From the NCBI GenBank assembly GCA_025399215.1, contig MU621107.1, forward strand, positions 1 through 64,000: a stretch of DNA of 64,000 nucleotides. Direction: 5' to 3'. The notes beneath the pieces were generated by a model. That model saw only the letters and a list, made by a program, of their open reading frames with translations. It was not told where the DNA came from and did not search any database. How positions within the stretch are numbered: position 1 is the stretch's first letter; the number at the start of each line of letters is the position of its first letter. Of the stretch, positions 24,732 through 34,892 are shown one piece after another. This DNA comes from Globomyces pollinis-pini. Its lineage: Eukaryota; Chytridiomycota; Chytridiomycetes; Rhizophydiales; Globomycetaceae. A program made the position numbers and the translations under genes.

Positions 24732-25778
24732 TCACGGGTGATTGTAGCATTCTGTTTGATGGGTGGATAAATATTTGTAAATTTCAGTATCGATCAGCGT
24801 CCAGATTACCTCTTTTCGTAAATTGTGCGCCAACGATTTTGAAGATTGACGAAATATCATCCGCATGTATTCAAATATGAATCTGGAAATTATCCTAGCC
24901 TTGAGTGACTCAAAATGTAATTGTTTCCTAAAATCTTCTGCAACCGGATTCAATTCTAATATAGACAATTCAACATTGTTGTTTGGCGTAGTGAAATAAG
25001 GTCCCATTTCTTTTTTAATTGAAGTGCACTGTGGATTCAATATCTCAAACCAGTGTTTAGCCGCCTAAGGTATTAAAGATGACGGATACCCTTGTATTAA
25101 AGGTTAAAAAATCTTCATCCGTTATGTCAATGATTGAATTGTACATGTGTCTAAATGAATGAAGTCGTACCAACTGCGCAGCATGAGTCGGGTAATATTC
25201 GCAATATTTCAAGTGTACCAATGGGACGAATCCTAAAGGTTTTTTAATACTACTTATTAGACTAATTAAAGTACCAAAATGTAGCTCTTGTTTTCAAACT
25301 ACTGTTAGATAAAGTATAGTTACACGTATATATAATTCATTATTGTATTGGAACAATTGGGATGAGATAGGAAAGATTTAACGATGTCTAAACTGGTGAT
25401 TATCTCTTTAGCTAATGCTCTTTGTTCCCCTTCCAACTGCAATAAGTCAAGGTAAATGGACATTTCAGTCACATAACAGGTGTTTAGAAACTTCAAAAAC
25501 CTCCGGTTGTTCGTTTCGCACATCCAGTCAATCCATAACTTGAAATGCGAACCAAATAGGTCTTCAAAGAGATATAGATTGGATGTTATCATTGTACTTA
25601 AGATATTTGAGAAGGTGTCAAAAGTTATGGTGGGATCGTAGATCTAACAGCTTTAATTTCAATGTCGAAAAACCATTGATATCAATTGAATTGCTTCAGA
25701 ACCATACGAAGGCAGACCCGAATAGCCCGGAAGGGAAGAATTGGGTGAATTGGATGAAGCAGGATCACAGTTGGACAT
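24732..25778 (-). CDS. unknown protein, helical, 315 residues
   Basis: Reconstructed from five exons (introns 30, 22, 22 and 25 nt); the spliced length is divisible by three, supporting it as real. The N-terminus is Ser/Pro-rich (MSNCDPASSNSPNSSLPGYS). A helical region follows: LFEDLFGSHFKLWIDWMCE, then RRFLKFLNTCYVTEMSIYLD, LVHLKYCEYYPTHAAQLVRL and IISRFIFEYMRMIFRQ. The phrase LFEDLFG and the alternating helices faintly recall RGS domains, but I cannot confirm this. No catalytic, zinc or clear membrane segment is seen. It runs convergent to HELLS. Confidence 0.6.
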
Positions 25779-26197
25779 GAAAGGATGAAATTGCGTGAAT
25801 TTTGGATTTAAACTTTTCCGGAATCAGGTGGGTCTTTTAAAGCGATTGCTAAGAGAACAGCCAGTTTAAAACCAGATAAACATTCAGATGCAATAGGTCA
25901 CTCTCATACTGTAAAACCTAATTCCGAATGAATAGAGTAAAGTTTTTTAAACCAGTAGAAGAGAAGTGTCCAATTCAATGGCATTATATATAAAATCTCA
26001 CGCTGGCATTAGTCTTATTTAGGTATTTAAATTTAGGTCAATTTAGGTGCTTGTTTGATATATTGAACAGAGTCCAATTGTAGTTACAACATTGATTCAG
26101 AATTTCTTTAGTCTTCCTGACTACTAGTTTCCCGTTCATGTCAATCATATGAGTTTTTAAAAGAGATGGAGATGAATGTTAAGAATTTTCACTCACC
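25779..26197. other. intergenic region with a weak antisense exon candidate
   Basis: About 420 bp between a minus-strand and a plus-strand gene. On the plus strand, ATG 25785 followed by a 32-nt candidate intron and an exon up to TGA 25929-25931 would encode 34 residues (SFKAIAKRTASLKPDKHSD). Its coding-like composition is notable, but there is no family support. The rest shows no feature. Confidence 0.3.
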
Positions 26198-27645
26198 ATG
26201 GATGTCTTCTTGAGTACATTCCTGTCAGAAACCAATGATTTGGAAGTTGCTTATAGAACCAAAAAAGAGGAATTACGAACGGATTTTGTCTTTCAACTGG
26301 GTAGGAAACACTATTTCACTTATACGTAGTTCAAACTAGAAAAATGATTTTGCCTTTTGATTTGATTCCATCTCCATCAGCACTTGTAAATGCTCAGTCT
26401 ATTGTATCTTCGATTCCTAAAGGAGCTATCAAAACTTTAGCAATATCTAGAGACAATGTATTGCATTACAAACAGTTCGTGGAGACATTTTTAAGTCATC
26501 AAACCGAAGTCAATCATATCGAAATTGAAACTATTAATAAGTCTGCTATTGATATACTTTTGTCAAACTTTTCATCAAAGTGTCTGACCATATCGTTATG
26601 GCAACATGAATCAATGGATTTAGAGACTTTAGAGGCATTCAAGAGTCTGATAGTGAAACAGAAATTATTAAAATTAGAGCTTCAGGATGTCGCATTCACA
26701 GAGGAAATGGAGAGCACCTTTTTCAGTTTATTAAGTTGCGCTATTGAACTGGAAATACTAGATTTCTCCTTTTTAACATTCTCAGAAAAAGTTTGCAAAG
26801 ATATGAATCAATATTTACTGAATAATCGAAGTCTGCGGTCGTTAAACATTAATGGTTGTACGTTGGAGAACATTGGTCAATTATTTAGTGGACTATCAGG
26901 ACACCAATCGATTGAAAATTTGTCTATCGTAGATACGCTGGATGACGAACTTGATTCAGATCTGGAAGTATTAGCCATCTGTAAGTTTCTTGAATGTTCA
27001 GCATCATTAAAGAGTTTAACATTAAAGGGAAATTTCTTTACAGATGCACACTTTGCAAAGATAATCACATCATTATCATTGAATGAATCACTGGAGCGGG
27101 TGCAATTAGGGTCTTTAGAAGAGTTAGAACCAAAAGAACTGATAACCAAGTCTTTAATTCACGTCATCAAACACAACAAATTTTTATACAAATTGTCAAT
27201 TCAGCCATTCAACTTTGATGAGAAGCAATTGAATGATATTTGCATATCACTATCAGAAAATACCACTCTTCGACACTTTGAGATTGACGATTCCAAGGCT
27301 CCGTTAGCACTGTTTAAAACCCAAAATTACGCTTTGATTAGTCTGCGTGGAATGGGGAGCAGAGAACATATCTGTAGTCGAACGCAATTGAAATGTATTG
27401 CTGATAAAGATCATTTAGCCAGAGACACAGTATTATGTGGACGACAATTGGCTTTATTACCACTATCAGTTGAAATTAAGAGGCATATCTTAAACTATAT
27501 GGGATCATGTGCCTTCTCATTGGATATCAATGCAATCGCACAAGTACTTTTTAATCGAAAAACTTTGGGGTGTCTACCATACGATCTACCATTCACTGCA
27601 AGGAATTTGATAATCTCCTGTTATCGTCTCAAAAACGTTAAATAA
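26198..27645 (+). CDS. leucine-rich-repeat protein with F-box-like C-terminus
   Basis: A 472-residue protein with one 29-nt intron; the spliced length is divisible by three. The intron joins DFVFQL to VQTRKMILPFDLIPS. Leucine-rich repeats of the ribonuclease-inhibitor type run through the middle: LELQDVAFTEEMESTFFSLL, LRSLNINGCTLENIGQLFSG, SLKSLTLKGNFFTDAHFAKI and TLRHFEIDD. Near the C-terminus, LPLSVEIKRHILNYMGS resembles an F-box helix pair, although F-boxes normally precede the repeats. It may be a binding scaffold or an unusual ubiquitin-ligase adaptor; both are inference. Confidence 0.68.
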
Positions 27646-28064
27646 ATTGTATGGTTCTCTACATTTAGTAAGTTGCCACTTAATCGAGTTTAGGATACAG
27701 AGTTGAGGCTTACAGTGTGATTCCGAGCGGACACTGAAATGACTACCACAAATGAAGCCCTGTGATTCCATGCAGGGGGTAAAGTGGCATTGATTTTGTA
27801 CAACAGCAAGAAGTGGCTTCATCAGAAGAGGAGCTAAAATGTTATCAAGTTTCCTAATATTTTCCGAATACCACTGGACATCTCGAAGTATGTCTTGGTG
27901 TCTGTAGCTGTATATCTCTTGTACTGATTTATGAATGCTTTGAAGTTGGGTGTTTGTATGACTGTGTGGGTGCACAAAAATGTCAATCGACTGGGGGGGG
28001 AGGTTTGGGGCTTTTATGGCGGTTGTTTCAGATATTTCATTTTGTTATATAACCAGGTTTGGTG
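27646..28064. other. intergenic region, possible minus-strand small ORF
   Basis: A minus-strand frame from 27975 to 27586 (129 residues, several Cys and His) covers this region and overlaps the end of the LRR gene by 60 bp. It has no recognised motif and I do not accept it as a gene. A run of eight G lies near 27993-28000. Confidence 0.3.
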
Positions 28065-28370
28065 ATGGACCGAATCATGTCCTCAAATTTATATCAGAAA
28101 CTTTCGGAAATAGATCAACTGCTGAAGTCTCTACCCACAGACGAGAAACAACCGGATACCACAACTGCTTTTATGAAAACAAAGCAACATATTAAACTCA
28201 GTATAGAGCAGTTCAAAGCACAGTCTACTTCTACCTGTCCTATCACCAAATCCCCATTCACTAGACGGTCTGCTCATTTACTATATAATTTACCAGAATT
28301 GGATGAAGAATCTCTATCATCATGTGAACTGGATAAAACCATGAGGGACAGTGGAGTTTTTTTAGAATAA
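28065..28370 (+). CDS. unknown small protein
   Basis: An open frame of 101 residues (MDRIMSSNLYQKLSEIDQLL at the start). It is hydrophilic and helical, with KTKQHIKLSIEQFKAQS, CPITKSPFTRRSAHL and an acidic end LPELDEESLSSCELD. No family is recognised. A CAG at 28055 just upstream could be a splice acceptor, so an extra 5' exon is possible. Confidence 0.5.
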   Translation: MDRIMSSNLYQKLSEIDQLLKSLPTDEKQPDTTTAFMKTKQHIKLSIEQFKAQSTSTCPITKSPFTRRSAHLLYNLPELDEESLSSCELDKTMRDSGVFLE

Positions 28371-28566
28371 TTGTCTGAATTAGTACCTAATAAATTGTAT
28401 TATTGTATAGTATTATTGCTACTTTATTGTAGTGTTTACATGATGTTTAAACTATAACTTTTCTTTTATTGGATTAAGAATGCTGATAACTCTCTGACGT
28501 TCATAACAATGACTCAAATTAGTTGTTTTTATTCATTGCTATTGGTGTTCAATCTGGAGCATTTGG

Positions 28567-28880
28567 TTAGATAGATTTACCACAGTCCAACTTCACAAAA
28601 ACCCCAGTTTTACACTCAATCAGAGCAAATGGTTTGGGCTCATTTAAATGACGGGCTTTTGTAATCTGTTCAAATGAAGAACCATCGAAAAGCTCATGAG
28701 GAGAAAGGGTGAATTTCAAGTTTACCAATTCGCCAGTTTCCACAACCAACCATGTCTCTTCCTACACGTTCGGACCAAGCGTTTTGTTAGGATGAAACAA
28801 TGTTTGAAGATTTCCATGTTTCGTTTCAAGTGGACAATCAATAATTCCTTTGTTCTTTTCTATTTAAAACCAAGTCTTGT
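28567..28880 (-). CDS. unknown small protein, 5' end unresolved
   Basis: The 3' exon (28567-28752) reads EETWLVVETGELVNLKFTLS, then HELFDGSSFEQITKARHLNE and FALIECKTGVFVKLDCGKSI, a coding-like run ending at TAA. Upstream, the same frame reads KHGNLQTLFHPNKTLGPNV directly before a TAG. Either a short intron ending at that TAG is removed or the frame is broken. A 37-nt candidate intron with a CCTAAC branch-like motif ends there but leaves the frame without a start. The family is unknown. Confidence 0.35.
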
Positions 28881-28901
28881 TTCTAAAATCCAACATATTT
28901 C

Positions 28902-29162
28902 ATGTCAAAATCAGACTCAAATTCGCTGTATAAAAGGAGAAAACTGGGTGTTAATCCCTTAAAACTTTATATACCTGATCCCTCTCTACGAACTTGTAAA
29001 AACAATACACTGAACTCTGCACACAAAAAGATTTCCACAAAAACTCCTGGCATGGCTTCGCCATATAAGTCTGTTTATAATGACCAAAGAAAATCTTGGA
29101 ATAGTATAATGAACATGATGGATAAACTCCTGGTAGATCTTAATGATGAAAATAAACTATAG
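28902..29162 (+). CDS. unknown small basic protein
   Basis: An 86-residue open frame starting MSKSDSNSLYKRRKLGVNPL. It has a basic KRRK patch, a Ser/Thr/Lys-rich middle (HKKISTKTPGMASPYKSVY) and a helical acidic end (SWNSIMNMMDKLLVDLNDEN). No family is recognised. The KRRK patch may be a nuclear localisation signal. It lies divergent from the preceding minus-strand gene. Confidence 0.5.
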   Translation: MSKSDSNSLYKRRKLGVNPLKLYIPDPSLRTCKNNTLNSAHKKISTKTPGMASPYKSVYNDQRKSWNSIMNMMDKLLVDLNDENKL

Positions 29163-29367
29163 TAATTATAATTATTAAAACTACTGTATGGTATAATATT
29201 CGCTTAAGATGGTAAATGGTCACATAATGCAGTGTACACCTACACCAAACAATTCCGAACACATACTGATGACTATGACATTTCCCCCTGAGAAGAAATA
29301 CATCATTCAATGCCAAGGAAGCATAATCTTTACAGTTTATTAAACAAAACAAAAACAAGGCATCAGG

Positions 29368-31081
29368 CTATTTTAATGCTGCAGAGAAAGTTCGATGTGC
29401 ATCTTCATTGTGACAACTATTTGTATCTAAATCCATTAAGTAGCAAATGAACGTTGCATCAACCCTTTCGTTAAGCACAAAACACTTACGTAGTCTCGAT
29501 GACATGCGTCAAAACACCCATGATATAGTATGGAATAATTGTTGCAACTAGTGCAGTGATCCATTCACCACCACTAGACAATAATGATACTGAACTCCAG
29601 AAACAACTCAATCCAATCAGAGAAGATACAAAAAGCTTTCCCATAAAGGACATCAGTCTGGAAATACTGGAAGTTAAAAGTCCTAAAACTAAGTTTCTTC
29701 GAAACAGTCTCGTGCATTGATACCCAGAAACGAGGTATGTCTCTCCAGTCAAGCCAACATGTACAAGGGTATAGGAGGAAAAGTTGTTCAAAATATCTGA
29801 CATAAGACCGATAATTAAGGAGACCAAGGAGTGAGATAAAAACGCTTTGGAACCAAATCGCTATAAAGTCAATTGTACTGTCTTACCTCAATCTGCCTGA
29901 TCAAGAACTGGAGACAACGAATAATTCCAAGTAGCAAAGAAGCAATTGCAATTGTTCCAAATGATCTGCACGATACATATTTGAAATGCCACCAGGTTTG
30001 ATCTGAAGTTATACAGACATCATATCTGCCCAATTAGACACGCAACGATACCTGTCAAAATACCATTCCCCAACTACAGATGACACCGTAACCTTCTCAA
30101 TGTTCTGAAAAATGGCGGATGTCCCTGTACATCAGCAAGATATTTGAATTTACAAAAATACATCACTAGGAAAAAAAATACAACCCAAGGTCCAGTATTC
30201 TGAAGTTCAATGGTAATCTGATTGTCTTTTGAAATAAGGGATCCATGTAAAAAGATATGTGAAAACAACCATAACCAAAATACTGAAAAAATGATATGTG
30301 CAATGGTCAAGCAAGCCGACAAGAGAAACATACTAGGATTTGCCTTCAAAATATCGGTTGAAAGCTATATTGTTTAGTTGTATGAAAAAATACTTCCACG
30401 ATCTTCACCATTGTACCAGCAAGCTGTCGATTTTTTATAGTGATCCAAGTTGTATATAACCCACCAATGAACCCTAAGAGTGATATAGATGCAAGCGCAT
30501 TGAATTCGAAGCTGCTCATTGGTGCATGATATCCCCAAACCAATTTACTAAATGTAAAAAGAAACAAAAGCAAGAGGGATATTGGTAAACATACACCAGT
30601 CAACAGTATAATAGTCTAAATGATTAATAACAATTCATTACACTTGAAAATGTCGAAAGTAAATAGATCCAAATAATAGATCCAATAATAGACAATATAG
30701 TTAAGCTTGCCAATGTGCCTAAACTATTAAATAAACCTATTTACCATATATTTGACTGAATACATAAAATAATGATTTAGAGAAGGACAAATCGGTTGGC
30801 TTGGTATAGACTTCGATAAAACCAATGACAACCAAAAATAAGAAAGCCACCAAATAAAGGAATGAAAATGCAATATCAGAGAAAGGCCTATGCTCTGGTT
30901 TGACGTATACGGAGGGAATAGAAGTTGAATCTTCACCAGTGGGTAACAAGTGTTCAAACATTGGATCAGTTGAATTTGATTCCAGATCACTATCATGTCC
31001 TGTTGGTAAAATCCATTGTGGATTATTTGTTGAATCAGAAATGGTTGGAGGAAGTGGAAAGTCCAATTGAATATTTGGCAT
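29368..31081 (-). CDS. PNS1: choline-transporter-like (CTL/Pns1) membrane protein
   Basis: A polytopic membrane protein. The Ser/Thr/Pro-rich N-terminus starts MPNIQLDFPLPPTISDSTN, and the first membrane span is SDIAFSFLYLVAFLFLVVIG. The CTL signature YSFQPIF is split by an intron. Further spans include FLLSACLTIAHIIFSVFWLW, GPWVVFFFLVMYFCKF and GEWITALVATIIPYYIMG. The last exon reads TVDATFICYLMDLDTNSCHN, the usual C-terminal cytosolic motif of the family. CTL proteins move choline or ethanolamine in higher eukaryotes; the role of fungal Pns1 is unsettled. The ATG at 31081 heads the polar N-tail; introns are 21-35 nt. Confidence 0.85.
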
Positions 31082-31169
31082 CTTTTTGAAACTTCAGGGA
31101 AGCCTCAAAGAACGTTATCATGGTGTATCACAAGCACAGACTCAACAGACAAAACGATTAAACGGAGGA

Positions 31170-31379
31170 NNNNNNNNNNNNNNNNNNNNNNNNNNNNNNN
31201 NNNNNNNNNNNNNNNNNNNNNNNNNNNNNNNNNNNNNNNNNNNNNNNNNNNNNNNNNNNNNNNNNNNNNNNNNNNNNNNNNNNNNNNNNNNNNNNNNNNN
31301 NNNNNNNNNNNNNNNNNNNNNNNNNNNNNNNNNNNNNNNNNNNNNNNNNNNNNNNNNNNNNNNNNNNNNNNNNNNNNNN
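31170..31379. other. assembly gap (210 N)
   Basis: A run of N that removes the 5' part of the CorA gene and its promoter. Its true length is unknown; frames drawn across it are meaningless. Confidence 0.99.
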
Positions 31380-31961
31380 ATATAACGAACAAGTACCTTC
31401 CTGTACTTCGCAGCCTGGAAGCTGAAATTGAAGTTATTGAAGATTTGGTGTCAATTCTGCGTGCTTGTGATCAATCAGATATGTTACAGCGTATCTCTTT
31501 AGCTCGAAAAGGAGTCAGTAAATTGGCAAGATTGGTTAATAGCAAACCGGAATTGATCAAACAAATTGGGTTAAGAATGAGAGCTTCTAACCAAGAGAGT
31601 ACTTTGGATAAGCTAATGTTTAGTAATGTTCTACATGGAAGATGCATTTGACCATGCCTACACAATGAAGCAAGATATCACACAGTTTGACGTTGGATTA
31701 AATCGATCACATTCACATTACTTGGCACAAATATCTATAGAAATTACCCAGGCATCAAATCGAGGAAATGAGTTGACAACTAAGATGACGGTATTGGCAA
31801 GTATATTAGTCCCTTTAAATGTTATAACTGGGTTATGGGGAATGAATGTTAATGTACCTGGCCAAAGCAATAAGGATGATTATATGTGGTTCTTCGGTAT
31901 CTTAAGTTCTATGGCACTTATTGCAATTGTTATGGGAAACTTAATCAAAAGATTGATGTAG
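31380..31961 (+). CDS. CorA/ALR-type Mg2+ transporter, 5' end lost in gap
   Basis: C-terminal part of a CorA superfamily magnesium channel. The cytosolic helices read YLPVLRSLEAEIEVIEDLVS and KGVSKLARLVNSKPELIKQI. A 25-nt intron follows NQE, then FYMEDAFDHAYTMKQDITQF and RSHSHYLAQISIEI, a pattern of the fungal ALR branch. Two membrane helices frame the diagnostic GMN: MTVLASILVPLNVITGLW, GMNVNVPGQ, then WFFGILSSMALIAIVMG. ALR proteins sit in the plasma or vacuolar membrane and import Mg2+. It ends at TAG 31959-31961. Confidence 0.85.
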
Positions 31962-32153
31962 ATAGCAATAAAATGGAACCATTATGCCTAACTTGGCCAG
32001 ATAACTTCAAGTTCGCGTAAGCAAGTCTCTATTTATTTCATATCGAGATCCTTTAATATATCAAATATTTTGTTCAACTTTTTACTACAGAATTCTTCAT
32101 TTTGATTTCAGTCCCAAATTGAAAATTTTCACCCTTGTTTTACCCTTGCTAAA

Positions 32154-33246
32154 ATGTCACTAAATCAAGGTAACAATCATCAAATAGTCTAATTGAATAG
32201 GTATAGAATTTGATATTGATATATAGGTATGTATCGTAGATTAGTATTTATTTAAAGGTTGGTGTTCATCTGGTTAATTTCTTAGGTATTCAACCATTTG
32301 AAGTTAAACGATAGGTATACATTATCGTTTCTCATCATCAGCTGTTACTTTATGTGAGCAATTACGAAAAGAATTCGCAAATCCAAATCAAAATGACAAA
32401 ACCATCAAGACTTTGAAAGAATTAAAATTATTATTGGCAAATTTGGGATTATTATTACCAAACACTAAAGACCAAAAAGAATTATTACTAGTTCGAGAAA
32501 CGATTGAAATGGGAGCTTTATTGGCTGTCAGAACTCACGATGTGAACGCATTTGAGAGATATATTGCACAACTATTCACATTTTACAGAGATTATAAGTA
32601 ACATCGTGATGATTGTGATTTACATTAGAAATGCTATTCCGGAATCTCCTCGTATGTATATGCTGTTAGGATTGAATCTACTTCGATTATTATCTCAAAC
32701 TAGACTCTCTGAGTTTCACACTCTACTAGAAACCATTGGATCAACAAATCTAAAGAATTTGTATATTCAACATCCTGTTCAAATCGAACAAGCATTAATG
32801 GAAGGTTCTTACAACAAGGTTTGCTCAAATGGTTTAACACTTAGGTTCATACTGTATTTTAACTGTCAAGGTTTGGAATTCCAAAATCAATGTCCCCGCT
32901 CCAGAATACAGCTTTTTCATGGATACGTTGATGGGAACTATCAGGTAACACCGGCGTTGTTTTGAATTTCAGAAACGAAATCGCCAGCTGTAGTGAAAGA
33001 GCATATGAGTATCTCCCCCTTGCAGATGCATCTACCCTTCTCTACTTGGAAAATCAAGACCAAATGCTATCCTTTTGCCAACAGGTATGGTTGGGTTTGT
33101 GCTGAAATTAGCGTGGTTGGAATGTAGATTTAAAAACATCAAGAATTAATTTTGTTTCTGGTGACGCAACTGGCCACTTTATCCCTACTCATGACGTTAT
33201 TCACAATGTGTTATCTTATGCCCAAGAGTTGGAGCGAATTGTCTAA
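32154..33246 (+). CDS. RPN12: 26S proteasome regulatory subunit RPN12 (PSMD8)
   Basis: A 260-residue protein; the spliced length is divisible by three with introns of 172, 31, 52, 28 and 27 nt. The first exon encodes only MSLNQ plus one base. The protein continues [19 protein letters not shown], with [34 protein letters not shown], then the PCI region [40 protein letters not shown] and finally [23 protein letters not shown]12 is a lid subunit that helps join lid and base. The 172- and 52-nt introns are tandem arrays of mini-introns, listed separately. Confidence 0.9.
32170..32341 (+). other. six-unit tandem mini-intron array in RPN12
   Basis: Six abutting GT-AG units: 32170-32200 (31 nt), 32201-32226 (26), 32227-32257 (31), 32258-32285 (28), 32286-32314 (29) and 32315-32341 (27). 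Each of the five internal borders is AG|GT with no base between units. Every unit has the length of an ordinary intron of this genome. Removing all 172 nt joins the G of exon 1 to CT of exon 2 (Ala) and keeps the RPN12 frame. Confidence 0.85.
32819..32870 (+). other. two-unit tandem mini-intron (26 + 26 nt) in RPN12
   Basis: Units 32819-32844 and 32845-32870 each run GT to AG and meet at TTAG|GTTC. Splicing out both joins SYNK to [13 protein letters not shown], the conserved RPN12 sequence. Confidence 0.8.
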
Positions 33247-33633
33247 TATTTTCTGATGCAAAAGAAATATAGTTGTCTAATGACTTAATTTAATTTTGAT
33301 TGAGTTACCATTGAGATGCTGCCAGATGGTGTCTGTGTGTCAACCACTTCACGGGCCGCTATTGAAACTGGCCAAAGTTCTTCAAAGAAGGTATCTTACT
33401 CTAAAAAGTGACTTATTTTGTATGGATTTTGAAAGTAACAGTTGCAGTCCTGCTTACGTACAGATATATAGACAGTTTTTCTTTTGCGTTGTCATCCAAT
33501 GAGGTAAAACCACATGGATCAAACACTTTGATCTGCCAAAACCAGCCAATTCCAGCGTGCATTTTGTAGCATGCATACGGTAATGCTTTGGCAATTTACT
33601 TTAAAAGGAGTTCTGTTCCATGAGATTTGAGAA
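33247..33633. other. intergenic region, no supported gene
   Basis: About 390 bp. A plus-strand stretch near 33316-33390 (MLPDGVCVSTTSRAAIETGQ) looks mildly coding, and VAVLLTYRYIDSFSFAL near 33445-33495 could be a second exon. I could not join them into a convincing gene. The 3' half is presumably the M28 peptidase promoter. Confidence 0.35.
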
Positions 33634-34722
33634 ATGAAGTTTTTGGCTCTAGTCGCAGTTCTTATAGTTCAAGTATTTTGTACTGCACCACCACCAGAAT
33701 TCGTGAAATCTACAAAAGGATGGTTAAAAGCCGATGCCGCAATGAAAGCTGGTAGAGTTCAAGCAGTACCATCAGCATCCAAATTCCCTAGTGCATTGGC
33801 ACAACAGCCACTTGTGAATGATCTGATCAGTTCCATTAGTCAAGATTCGATTCAAGGGTTTGTAAACAAGTTGACACAGTTTCCAGAAAGACATTATCAA
33901 TCTCAAAATGGTGTTGATTCTGCAAAATGGTTGTTTGATCAAGCAACTGCGTTACAATCTGTAATTTCTCCTGATACTGTCTTGACAGTTCGTTTCTTCA
34001 ATCATACCCAATGGAAGCAACCGTCTGTTATTGTGCGCTTGGAACCGAAGAAACTCCCAGCAGCCAGTGACATTGTGATTATTGGTGCTCACTTTGATAC
34101 ATTAACCTATGTAAAAGGTACTCGAAGATTATACAAAGGTGGTGCTGGTAACAATCCAGGAGCTGACGACTGTGCTAGTGGGGCATCTATTGTGTACGAA
34201 ACTCTCCGAGTTCTTGCAACAAAGAAGTTCATCCCTTACCGACCGCTAGAATTTCATTGGTATGCAGCTGAAGAAGTTGGTTTAAAGGGTTCGGATGCTA
34301 TTGCCAAAGACTATTCAACACGTAAAGTATCAGTTTTTACTTATTTGAATTTGGATCAATCTGGATATCTTCCTGCTGGAGTTACCGAAAGTATTGGGGT
34401 CATGACCGACTATGTATCTGACGCTGCCACTGCTTTCTTAAAATTGACTCTTGAAGCATATACAACTGTACCTAAGAAAAATATTGTGAATACTGCATGT
34501 GGTTACGCTTGCACAGATCATGCTAGTTGGCATGCGTATGGATTTAATGCTGCACTTGCAGCTGAAAGTACCTTTGAAAAGTCCTTCACATATAATGATC
34601 AAGTAAATGCTGATGGTAGTTTCTTGGACACTGTTTCTGTATTAAACTACGGTCATATCACTCAATTTATTCGTAACTCGATTGGTTACTTGGTGGAATT
34701 GAGTCTTACTGGAAGTCAATAG
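33634..34722 (+). CDS. secreted M28 aminopeptidase (leucine aminopeptidase type)
   Basis: A 362-residue intronless gene. The signal peptide is MKFLALVAVLIVQVFCTAPP. The zinc-peptidase core has the expected ligands in order: H153 (AHFDT), D178 (ADDCASG), the catalytic and metal Glu pair E213/E214 (AAEEVG), D241 (NLDQSG) and H296 (CTDHASW). Cys289 and Cys293 (CGYAC) match the conserved disulphide of Aeromonas-type aminopeptidases. Such enzymes trim N-terminal residues, often Leu, from extracellular peptides. No transmembrane segment follows, so it is probably secreted for nutrition or host-protein digestion. Confidence 0.9.
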   Translation: MKFLALVAVLIVQVFCTAPPPEFVKSTKGWLKADAAMKAGRVQAVPSASKFPSALAQQPLVNDLISSISQDSIQGFVNKLTQFPERHYQSQNGVDSAKWLFDQATALQSVISPDTVLTVRFFNHTQWKQPSVIVRLEPKKLPAASDIVIIGAHFDTLTYVKGTRRLYKGGAGNNPGADDCASGASIVYETLRVLATKKFIPYRPLEFHWYAAEEVGLKGSDAIAKDYSTRKVSVFTYLNLDQSGYLPAGVTESIGVMTDYVSDAATAFLKLTLEAYTTVPKKNIVNTACGYACTDHASWHAYGFNAALAAESTFEKSFTYNDQVNADGSFLDTVSVLNYGHITQFIRNSIGYLVELSLTGSQ

Positions 34723-34892
34723 TTAAACAATAAAAAGATTTTAGAACCGTAAAACTTCCAATGGTTTAGTAAGTGATCAATTCCACATTCAAACTAAGCA
34801 GGTCTAGTATGGTAAAGAAGTCAATGTTCTTGATTGAATGTTGTATCCTGAATAAGCTTTTTTTTTCTTTTTTTTTTCTACATTCAATCGAC

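Noticed and set aside
27586..27975. 129-residue minus-strand frame with several Cys and His
   Set aside because: It overlaps the LRR gene's 3' end, has no regular motif spacing and no family resemblance.
29140..29358. 72-residue minus-strand frame downstream of Pns1
   Set aside because: Low-complexity Ile/Val-rich sequence with no start context; it overlaps the 3' region of two neighbouring genes.
31067..31651. Frames running through the N gap
   Set aside because: The 210 N are unknown sequence; continuity across them is an artefact.
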